Source: Gemmatimonadota bacterium (GTDB lineage Bacteria > Gemmatimonadota > Gemmatimonadetes > Gemmatimonadales > GWC2-71-9). Taken from it: 55,879 nt of DNA. The stretch's first letter is position 1, and each line of letters starts with the position of its first letter. A program made the position numbers and the translations under genes. The stretch is from contig QHUJ01000116.1 in assembly GCA_003221895.1 (NCBI GenBank), positions 1-55,879 on the forward strand, written 5' to 3'. A model generated the notes under the pieces. The model searched no databases. It saw nothing but the letters and a program-made list of their open reading frames with translations, and was not told the origin of the DNA. Shown in pieces: positions 26,001 to 32,460 of the stretch.

Positions 26001-26252
26001 ATCGGACTGCCGCCCATCGAAGGCGCGTTCTTCTATGACATGGGCGTGGCGTGGTACGACGCGAGCAATCTGAAATGGGACCGCGGGCCGCTGGAGAATC
26101 CGTTGCTCGTACGCAAGCCGCTCCGCAGCTGGGGTGGATCGATCCGCGCCAACATGGCCGGCCTCATGATCCTGCGGTTCGACTATACCAAGCCGCTCGA
26201 CCGCCAGTACAACAAGGCGTATTGGACCGTGAGTATCGGCCCGACGTTCTAA
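23004..26252 (+). CDS. Outer-membrane protein: gluzincin peptidase + TolB-like propeller + OMP85-like barrel
   Basis: This 1082-aa protein is made of three parts after a signal peptide (ends near QPVAAQ). Residues about 30-270 are a peptidase-MA-like zinc metallopeptidase: HEMVH at 136-140 and a downstream Glu in WFMEGMAEY at 170-174 complete the gluzincin ligand set. Residues about 285-600 are TolB/PD40 repeats (ALTPDGKDIAFF, PRWSPDGTQLVFTG, PSWSPDGNLIAFV, PAWAPDGRSLAFVSD). Residues about 690-1082 are a beta-barrel of the Omp85/surface-antigen type, with a RGYTSGSFR-like motif and a C-terminal Phe, the usual outer-membrane signature. It probably acts at the outer membrane. Substrate unknown. 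It follows rsfS by 6 nt, but a long hairpin separates it from the next gene. Confidence 0.85.
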   Translation: MRRGIASVAVFAALLVGAQPVAAQYFGQNKVQYRSFDFKSIQTEHFDIYYYSDERGGALDAARMAERAYARLSRILHHQFQSRKPIILYASQADFQQTNVVDASGEGLGGVTEFFKHRAVMPFTGSYAEFEHVLQHEMVHQFQYDIYSRGRPGAGVGTLMSVNPPLWFMEGMAEYLSRGPIDPETAMWLRDAALEGHLPSIEEMTLDPYIFPYRYGHALFAYIGEKWGDEVIGEILQASASSGIEAAVKRATGRNLDDLSADWRDAIQTTFLPQLGDHYRARRIAQPVLTQRRSRGRIFLAPALTPDGKDIAFFGDEGTFFVDLWLADAETGRVKQRLVKSTINNNYESLRFINSAGSFSPDGRYFAIAAKHKDRDDLVIIDVKKGREASRIRVPLNGIQTPRWSPDGTQLVFTGFTNGFTDLYIINRDGSGLMRLTADKYADLHPSWSPDGNLIAFVTDRGPTTDFDLLRFGNLRIALYHLDTHRIEILQHMDVGKNIDPAWAPDGRSLAFVSDRTGIANVFLYEFDDEQIYQLTNMFTGVQGITPLSPVLSWARQADRLAFVYYEDGQYSVYSVDNPRSLRRAPYQGPATRPVTLLLSETHDQLAAEPTLTPPSVNAMGGTTTPVFSDGPSRMSASIYRSLSGFRPSASPGVDSSSVPQPLTVRELLDSATLSLPDTNEFTFRPYRIRFTADYYVRPTVGYQRDNFGRGVFGGTAVALSDILGNHTVVFAGSINGRISEAQMLGLYANQSNRMNWVTGFSQDPLYYYGGSSWRRVSDPNGESGDSLDVFSTRIRRFVSRSIFTSASYPFSRFNRVELGLQGVNVSEATLDVQTKFDAASGAFVEQSLISGGGPTATYIQPSIAHIHDNTLFGYVGPFAGARSRFSIAPAIGTWQFISGLADYRRYIFARPFTLAFRGLFMGRYGKDADRFPIFLGSTELIRGYTSGSFRSHECAVTPGSGPRTGCGQLDQLVGSKIAVANVELRFPLARSLVLGFLPIGLPPIEGAFFYDMGVAWYDASNLKWDRGPLENPLLVRKPLRSWGGSIRANMAGLMILRFDYTKPLDRQYNKAYWTVSIGPTF

Positions 26253-26278
26253 CTCCGCGTCGCCAAAACAGTTGCAAT

Positions 26279-26313
26279 GGCCTCGCCGGTTGTCTATTTT
26301 GTCCGGCGAGGCC
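26279..26313 (+). terminator. Strong hairpin at the SPOR lipoprotein start (terminator or ribosome-binding-site lock)
   Basis: GGCCTCGCCGG (26279-26289) pairs perfectly with CCGGCGAGGCC (26303-26313) across a 13-nt U-rich loop. With one bulged A the stem extends through GCAAT/ATTGC, to about 17 bp. No U-tract follows. It overlaps an ATG (26277), and its 3' arm contains the GAGG before TTG 26316. It can be a terminator for the upstream OMP gene or a translational switch. Confidence 0.5.
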
Positions 26314-26315
26314 AA

Positions 26316-27701
26316 TTGCCTATCTCCCGTTTCCTTCTCTGTGCGACTGTGACGCTGTGGGGCTGTGGATCCCAGGCGCCGGCGGCGGCATCATCACAAC
26401 AGCAATCGCCACAACGCGTTAGTCAACTCCAAATCATCGCCCGCATGCCCGGAGCGGCCATCCGGTTGCCCGCCAAGGGAGGGGCGCCACAGCTCTACCG
26501 GCTGCCCCGGATGACGCTGGTCGACGGCGCACTGCGCGGCAAGTTGCCGCCCGTCGAGCGCGTGGTCGGCCTCGATCCCGAATCGGAGTTCCTCTTCGTC
26601 ACTACCGCCAAGAAAGAGCTCCTCGCGCTCGACCTCGGCAGCGGCCGGGTCGATACCGTGGCGACCAGCGTCGCCCAGGCGACACTCGGTCCCGACGGCA
26701 CGCTGTACGCCGTCGATGCGCAGCGACGCGTCATCTCGTTGTCGCGGCGTACGCGATTCGCGTGGCCGCAACCGCTCACCGCGTTGCCGCGCGATCTCTT
26801 CGGCGCGACCGACCAGCATCTCGTGGGCGTGATTCCGCAGGATCGTCTGCTCGTGGCGGCCCCCGACCAACCGCCGGCCGTTCGTCCGATCGCGGCGAGC
26901 GGCGACGTCACCGCAACGCGGTGGGGCGATCTCGTCGCCGTGGCCAGCGATTCGGGTGTCACCTTCTACGATCCGCTGGCACGCCGCGACCCCGCGTTCG
27001 TACGACTCGAGGGTGGTCCCCGCGCGCTCGCATTCTCGCCGTCGGGACATCGGATCTATGTGGCGCGCCGCAACACGCCCGGGCTGGCTGTCATCGATCG
27101 CTTCGAGCGTAAAGAAGTCGATGGGGTCGCACTTCCTGGACCAGTTGCGGCATTGCGGCTCGATCCGCTGGGACGCTGGCTGCTCGCGCGTCCGACCGTC
27201 GGTGACTCAGCGTGGATCGTCGATCTGCCGATCAAGCAGCACACCGGCATCATCCCTACTCAATGGCAGGCCGATCTCCCGTCGATTTCGCCGGACGGCA
27301 TGCTGATCTCCCGCCGCGGCGGTGATGTGGTGTCCCTGCGGCCCGACTCGCTCAGCGAAGTTGGGCGCGTGAAGAATGGCGCCGCGGATCTCTGGGTCCT
27401 CACGTCGTGGCTGCCGCGTGGCGTGCCCTCGACGCAGGCGAGCGCGGGCGCTGCGGCTGCGGACAGCGTCGGAACCGAGGGTCCGCTGTACGTGCAGGTC
27501 TCCACGTCGCAGAACCCGGAATGGTCGGGCCATTTGGCTGACGACCTCACGCGTGCCGGTCTCGCCGCGCGCGTGTTGCCACCGCAGCACCCTGACGACG
27601 GCTATCGTGTGGTCCTCGGGCCCTACGCGACGCGCTCGCAGGCCGAGGCGATCGGCCGGCGGTTGGGACGCCCCTTCTGGATCTACCAACCCGGACAGTG
27701 A
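26316..27701 (+). CDS. Propeller lipoprotein with C-terminal SPOR domain
   Basis: This protein of about 461 aa starts at a TTG (26316; GAGG 6 nt upstream), giving a short lipoprotein signal PISRFLLCATVTLWGC. An ATG at 26277 is in frame but inside the hairpin stem. Residues about 50-380 show weak WD/NHL-like propeller repeats (PESEFLFVTTAKKELLALDL, GPDGTLYAVDAQRRV, AFSPSGHRIYVARRN, SISPDGMLISRRGG). The last 75 residues form a SPOR domain (YVQVSTSQNPEWSGHLADDL, YRVVLGPYATRSQAEAIGRR), which binds denuded peptidoglycan glycans at division septa. It overlaps the next SPOR gene by 4 nt (GTGA), which in turn overlaps smc. A septum-located envelope role is inferred. Confidence 0.75.
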   Translation: MPISRFLLCATVTLWGCGSQAPAAASSQQQSPQRVSQLQIIARMPGAAIRLPAKGGAPQLYRLPRMTLVDGALRGKLPPVERVVGLDPESEFLFVTTAKKELLALDLGSGRVDTVATSVAQATLGPDGTLYAVDAQRRVISLSRRTRFAWPQPLTALPRDLFGATDQHLVGVIPQDRLLVAAPDQPPAVRPIAASGDVTATRWGDLVAVASDSGVTFYDPLARRDPAFVRLEGGPRALAFSPSGHRIYVARRNTPGLAVIDRFERKEVDGVALPGPVAALRLDPLGRWLLARPTVGDSAWIVDLPIKQHTGIIPTQWQADLPSISPDGMLISRRGGDVVSLRPDSLSEVGRVKNGAADLWVLTSWLPRGVPSTQASAGAAAADSVGTEGPLYVQVSTSQNPEWSGHLADDLTRAGLAARVLPPQHPDDGYRVVLGPYATRSQAEAIGRRLGRPFWIYQPGQ

Positions 27702-28984
27702 CGACCGCGACCCCTCCCGCTCCACCGACCGCCCCCCGGCAGTTGCCGCTCTCGCGGCTCGGCCATCTGGTGCCGCCGCTGCTCGACGGCCAGGCGTTGG
27801 TCGCGCTCGTCGGGCTGACGGACGATCTGCCCTGGGCCGCGAAAGCGGCGTGGGACATCGCCCGCATTGCGGCGCGCGACGGGCGCAGGATCGCGCTCGT
27901 CGATATGAATCTCGAGCGCCCCGCCCTGCATGAGACCATCGGGATGGCACCCACCGAAGGCATTGTGGATGCTTTCGAGTACGGTGTTTCGCTGAACAAA
28001 GCCGCGCACGAAGTCACGGGCGTGTTCTTCATTCCCGCCGGCTCGGACACGGCGCGCGCGCCCGAGCTGTACGCCCACCCGCGCTGGCCCAAGCTCCAGG
28101 CGGGATTCCGTTCCGAAGGAGCGCTGCTCCTGGTTTTCATTTCGCTTTCCGGACTGTCGCAGCTGTCCGCGGTCGCGGACGGCGCGCTCGTGCTGTCGCC
28201 CGATGGCGTGGGTCCGAGCTTCACGATCGGGCGGGATATCCCCTTGCTCGGCGTGGTCCGCGACCGGTGGTTGCCAGCGGCGAGTCATCGTACGCCACCG
28301 GCCGCCGTGCCGCTGCCGATCGTTGTGGATGCACCAAAACGTCGTGGGCTGCGCGTTGCCATCACGATGTTGGTGGTCGGGGGTATCGCTGTGGGAGGTT
28401 GGGCGCTGCTCGCGGGAGCGCGCGAGTCACTTGTCCCAAAGCCGGCCGCCCCCGCCCCCGCCCCCCCCCCAGCGCCCTTGGCTTCACCATCCTCCACCGT
28501 TCGCCACCCACCTCCACCGCCGGTCGTTCGCGACACGCTGGGTTGGACGGTTCAGCTTGCGGCATACGCGTCGCTCGACAAGGCGCTCGCGCATGCCGAC
28601 CGTCTGGCCGCCGATGCCGGGCTGCCCACGCTGGTCACTCCGGTGCGGCAGAGCGAGAACGGCCCCTTGTGGTATCGAGTCCTGGCGGGTTCGTACGCCA
28701 CGCGGGCGGACGCTGCCGGCGCGCGCGCGGGGTTGTGGCGCCGGGGCGTCGTCAGCGAAGGCATCGGCGACCTGCTGCTGGCGCCGTATTCCTATCATGC
28801 ACCGGCGGGCGTTTCGCTCGATTCGCTGCGCCGCCGTGGTCTTCCCGCCGTCCGCTGGTCCAATGGGGTGATCTTGATGGGCGCGTTCGAGGCGCCCGAT
28901 CAGGCAACCTCCACCCAAGCCGCACTCAAACGCGCCGGCGTGCGCGCGAACCTACTCCCCCGTATGGGGGCGGGGCCACCATGA
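27698..28984 (+). CDS. Membrane protein: degenerate CpsD/ParA-like domain + TM + SPOR repeats
   Basis: Residues about 30-190 of this 428-aa protein follow the CpsD/BY-kinase/ParA-like P-loop pattern. VALVGLTDDLPWAAKAAWDI stands where VxSxxPGEGKST is expected, so only the Lys of Walker A remains. RRIALVDMNLERPALHE keeps the Walker A' VDxDLxRP shape, and PAGSDTARAPELYAHPRWPKL matches the family's PAG..xNPxELL segment. A transmembrane helix (about 219-240) leads to a Pro-rich linker and two SPOR-like units (WTVQLAAYASLDKALAHAD with YRVLAGSYATRADA; then VILMGAFEAPDQATSTQ). It overlaps the previous SPOR gene by 4 nt and smc by 4 nt. It is probably a non-hydrolysing ATPase-like anchor that reaches peptidoglycan; nucleotide binding is doubtful. 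Confidence 0.75.
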   Translation: MTTATPPAPPTAPRQLPLSRLGHLVPPLLDGQALVALVGLTDDLPWAAKAAWDIARIAARDGRRIALVDMNLERPALHETIGMAPTEGIVDAFEYGVSLNKAAHEVTGVFFIPAGSDTARAPELYAHPRWPKLQAGFRSEGALLLVFISLSGLSQLSAVADGALVLSPDGVGPSFTIGRDIPLLGVVRDRWLPAASHRTPPAAVPLPIVVDAPKRRGLRVAITMLVVGGIAVGGWALLAGARESLVPKPAAPAPAPPPAPLASPSSTVRHPPPPPVVRDTLGWTVQLAAYASLDKALAHADRLAADAGLPTLVTPVRQSENGPLWYRVLAGSYATRADAAGARAGLWRRGVVSEGIGDLLLAPYSYHAPAGVSLDSLRRRGLPAVRWSNGVILMGAFEAPDQATSTQAALKRAGVRANLLPRMGAGPP

Positions 28985-31900
28985 GACTGAGCAGGCTCGA
29001 GCTCGCTGGCTTCAAATCGTTCGCGGGCCGGGTTGAACTGCCCTTCGATCAAGGCGTGACGGCCATCGTGGGGCCAAACGGCTGCGGCAAATCCAACATT
29101 TCCGACGCCGTGCGCTGGGTGCTGGGCGAGCAGTCGCCGCGCTTGCTGCGCGGCGGGAAGATGGAAGACGTCATCTTCCAGGGATCCACGGGACGCCGAC
29201 CCGTCAACGTCGCGGAAGTCTCGCTCGTGTTCGACAACTCGGACGGCACCCTGCCGCTTGCCTACCAGGAAGTCGTCGTCACCCGCCGCCTGTCGCGCTC
29301 CGGCCAGAGCGACTACCTCCTGAACCGCTCACCGGTGCGGCTGCGAGACATTCAGGATCTGCTGCGTGGCACCGGGCTTGGCGCCGACGCCGCGGTCGTG
29401 ATGGAAGCGAAGATGATCGAGGCGTTGCTCTCGGAGAAAGCGGAGGAGCGACGCGCGCTGTTCGAGGAAGCGGCCGGCATCGGTCTCTACCGTGACCGGA
29501 AGAAGAGCACGGAGCGCCGGCTCGAGGAGACGGCAGCCGATCTCGCGCGGCTCGAGGACCTGATTGCCGAAGTTCAGACGCAGGTGCGGAGCCTGGCGCG
29601 TCAACGCGGCCGCGCCGAGCGCTACGGCAAGATGGTGGAGGAGCGCTTCGGCATCGCGATGACCCTGGTGCGGCGCGAGCTGGAAGACTTCGACATCTCG
29701 CTCGGCTCGCTCGGGGTCCGCGGCCGCGAGCTGGCGGAGACGATCCCGGCGGCGCGGGCGCGGCTGAGCGACGCGGAGCATGAACGCGAAACGCGCGTGC
29801 AGGCGCGTCACACGGGGGAGGCACGCCGGACGGAGGTCGAGCGCCGTCTCGGCGACGCCAAGCTCGAAGTGGGACGGCTCGAGAGCGATCTCGCGCTCGC
29901 AGCGGAGCGGCTCAGCAACGCGGGCCAGCGCCGCCAGACGGCCGCGGAGGAGCGCGCGCAGGCGGAGCGGCGCGCCGGGCAGGCCGAACGGGAGCACGAC
30001 GCGGCCGAGGCTGAGCGCGCCGCCGCCGCGCAGGATCTCGCCGCCGTTCACGGTGAGCTGACCGCGCGGACCGGCGACGAGAACGATGTGCGCGGGCGGC
30101 TCACGGCCGAGCGGGCCGGTGTGCGGGAGCTGGAGGAAGCGCTGCAACGTCGCGCCGAGTCCGCGCGCGCGCTCGAGCTGGAAGCCGCGGCGCTCGACCG
30201 GGAGCGCAGCGAGCTGCGGGAGCAGCTCGCGCTGGCCACGGGCGAGCGCCAGGATCGGGAAGCCGCGGCGCGCGAAGCGGCGCGACAGACGGACGCCGCG
30301 GGGCAGCGCATGGCGCGTGACGCGCAAGCTGCCGTGCGCGGCGTCGAAGCACTGCAGCACGCGCGGCGTCACGTCGCGGCATTGCAAGAGCAGGAGATGA
30401 CCGCCCGTTCGGCGCGCCGTCAGGCGGAGGCTGCGCTGGCGCAGCTCGAGGCGCGGCGCGACGCGCTCACCGAGCTCGACCGCGAGCACGTTGGTCTCGC
30501 CCCGGCCGCCCAGGCTCTCCTCAAGGCGCGCTCCAAGTTCGGTGAAGGAACCGTCCTGGGACCTCTCTCCGATTTCGTCCGGACCAGCCGCCGCGACGCC
30601 GAGCTCGCAGAACGGCTGCTCGGCGAATCGCTGCACGCCGTGCTGGTGCGCGACGCGTCGGTCATCGACGCGATTCGGGCGTGGCACGCCGAGAAGCAGC
30701 CCGGTCCACTGGTGCTGCTGCCGTGCGTGCCGGGACCGCGCCTGGGCGCAGATGGGCATCCGCTCAAGGACGAGCTGCGCGTCGACGGACCGGCCGCCGC
30801 CTGGGTGCGCGCACTGCTCGCCGGTCACGAGGTCCTGGGCAGCGGCGCGCTGCGCCGTGCGAATGGCGCCGTGTTCCTCGATAGCGGCGCGTCCACGGCC
30901 GCCGGGCCGCTACAGCGCCGCGCGGAGCTCGACGCCCTTGAAAAGGACGTGCGCGATGCCGCGACCAATCTCGATCGCGCCCGGGCGGCCGAAGAGACGA
31001 CCATCAAGGAGCTCGCGGCAGCGGAGACTGCCCTCGCGACCGCGGCGCAGGCGGCGGAGCAAGCGCGCCGCACCGAGCTGGACGCTGGCGCCGAAAAGGG
31101 GGAGGCGGATCGCGGCTTGATTCACGCGCGCCGTGAGGCAGCGGAAATCGCGACGCAGGTCGACCGCCTGACCCGGCGCCTGGCGGAAGTCGAAACACGG
31201 CTCGGCAGCGTGCATGCGGAGCTGCAAGAACGAGAGCTGGAGCGGGTGCGCTCCGCGGAACAGCTCAGTGCCGAGCGCGGCGCACTCGCCGATCTCGAAG
31301 CGCAGCAGGAGGCGGCCCGCGAACAGCGCGTGCGCTGGCAGGTCGAAGCCGCGCAGGTCGAAGCCCGGCTCACAGCCGCGACCGAACGGGCCAGCCGCGC
31401 CCACGCCGACGCCACCTCCTCGCGGGAGCAGGGCGCCGCGCGCCTGGAGGAAATCAGGCGGATCGAGAGTGACAGCGCGGCGCTGACGACGCAGCGAGCG
31501 CAGTGGGAAGACACCCTCCAGGAACGCCGCGTCGCGCTGACCGAGCTGGAGGGCGCGACGCGCGATGCCGAAACGAACGTCGCCATGACCGACGCCGATC
31601 TCGGCCAGGCGGAAGGCGCGCTCGATCAAGCCCGGAAGGCGCTCGCCGCTCTCGGTGAGGAGGAGCATCGCCTCCAGCTGCAGCGGACCGAAGTCGAAGG
31701 GCGCAAGCGCGGGTTGATCGAGCGGGTCGAGACCGAGTGGCGCAAGCCGCTCGATACGCTGCTGGCCGAGGCGCCGGAGGTGCCGGGCGATCTCGAATGG
31801 CTGCGGCAGGAGAACGACCGACTGCGTGGCGCCATCGACGCGGTCGGCCCGGTCAACGCGCTCGCTGTCGAAGAGCACGCCGAGGAAAACAAGCGCCTCG

Positions 31901-32451
31901 ACTTCCTCCAGACCCAGCGCGACGATCTCGTGACGGCCCGCAACTCGCTGCAGCAGGCGGCCCGGGAAATCGATCAGACGGCTAAGACCCTGTTCCTCGA
32001 GTCGTTCGGCAAGGTGCGCGACCACTTCCGCTCGGTTTTCCAGACGCTGTTCGGCGGCGGCGAGTGCGACGTGCGTCTCGGCAGCGAAGATGAGCCGCTG
32101 GAAAGCGAAATCGAGATTCACGCTGCACCCCGCGGTAAGCGCACGCAGCGGATCCATCTGCTGTCGTCGGGCGAGCGAACCCTCGTCGCGGTGTCGCTGC
32201 TGTTCGCCATTTTCCTCGCCAAGCCCAGCCCGTTCTGCCTGCTCGACGAAGTCGATGCGCCGCTCGACGACGCCAACGTGGGTCGCTACGTACGCCTGTT
32301 GGCGGAGTTCAAGGACCAGACGCAGTTTATCGTCATCACCCACAACCCCCGCACGATGCAGGCAGCAGACGCCGTATACGGCGTCACCATGCAGGAGCCG
32401 GGCGTGTCCACCATCGTGGGCGTGCGCCTCGGCCAGATGGAACCCGTCTAG
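28981..32451 (+). CDS. smc: Chromosome segregation protein SMC
   Basis: This 1156-aa condensin ATPase begins MRLSRLELAGFKSF and has Walker A at 31-38 (GPNGCGKS). Next comes the family loop GTGLGADAAVVMEAKMIEAL with EERRALFEEAAGI, two long Ala/Arg/Glu-rich coiled coils, and a hinge near the middle (about 500-660; FGEGTVLGPLSDFVRTS). The C-terminal ATPase half carries signature SSGERTLVAVSLLFAIF and Walker B FCLLDEVDAPLDDANV. ATG 28981 overlaps the preceding SPOR gene (ATGA), so it is coupled to the SPOR pair. scpA and scpB are not in this window. Length is normal. Confidence 0.97.
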   Translation: MRLSRLELAGFKSFAGRVELPFDQGVTAIVGPNGCGKSNISDAVRWVLGEQSPRLLRGGKMEDVIFQGSTGRRPVNVAEVSLVFDNSDGTLPLAYQEVVVTRRLSRSGQSDYLLNRSPVRLRDIQDLLRGTGLGADAAVVMEAKMIEALLSEKAEERRALFEEAAGIGLYRDRKKSTERRLEETAADLARLEDLIAEVQTQVRSLARQRGRAERYGKMVEERFGIAMTLVRRELEDFDISLGSLGVRGRELAETIPAARARLSDAEHERETRVQARHTGEARRTEVERRLGDAKLEVGRLESDLALAAERLSNAGQRRQTAAEERAQAERRAGQAEREHDAAEAERAAAAQDLAAVHGELTARTGDENDVRGRLTAERAGVRELEEALQRRAESARALELEAAALDRERSELREQLALATGERQDREAAAREAARQTDAAGQRMARDAQAAVRGVEALQHARRHVAALQEQEMTARSARRQAEAALAQLEARRDALTELDREHVGLAPAAQALLKARSKFGEGTVLGPLSDFVRTSRRDAELAERLLGESLHAVLVRDASVIDAIRAWHAEKQPGPLVLLPCVPGPRLGADGHPLKDELRVDGPAAAWVRALLAGHEVLGSGALRRANGAVFLDSGASTAAGPLQRRAELDALEKDVRDAATNLDRARAAEETTIKELAAAETALATAAQAAEQARRTELDAGAEKGEADRGLIHARREAAEIATQVDRLTRRLAEVETRLGSVHAELQERELERVRSAEQLSAERGALADLEAQQEAAREQRVRWQVEAAQVEARLTAATERASRAHADATSSREQGAARLEEIRRIESDSAALTTQRAQWEDTLQERRVALTELEGATRDAETNVAMTDADLGQAEGALDQARKALAALGEEEHRLQLQRTEVEGRKRGLIERVETEWRKPLDTLLAEAPEVPGDLEWLRQENDRLRGAIDAVGPVNALAVEEHAEENKRLDFLQTQRDDLVTARNSLQQAAREIDQTAKTLFLESFGKVRDHFRSVFQTLFGGGECDVRLGSEDEPLESEIEIHAAPRGKRTQRIHLLSSGERTLVAVSLLFAIFLAKPSPFCLLDEVDAPLDDANVGRYVRLLAEFKDQTQFIVITHNPRTMQAADAVYGVTMQEPGVSTIVGVRLGQMEPV

Positions 32452-32460
32452 AGTCCCACA

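Noticed and set aside
24216-26315. A 699-codon open frame on the minus strand opposite the metallopeptidase/barrel gene.
   Set aside because: It is the antisense shadow of a GC-rich coding gene, has no family similarity, and the plus-strand frame has clear domains throughout.
29329-32343. Two antisense open frames of 499 and 477 codons opposite smc.
   Set aside because: Arg/Leu/Ala-rich shadows of the smc coiled coils. The smc frame is unmistakable.
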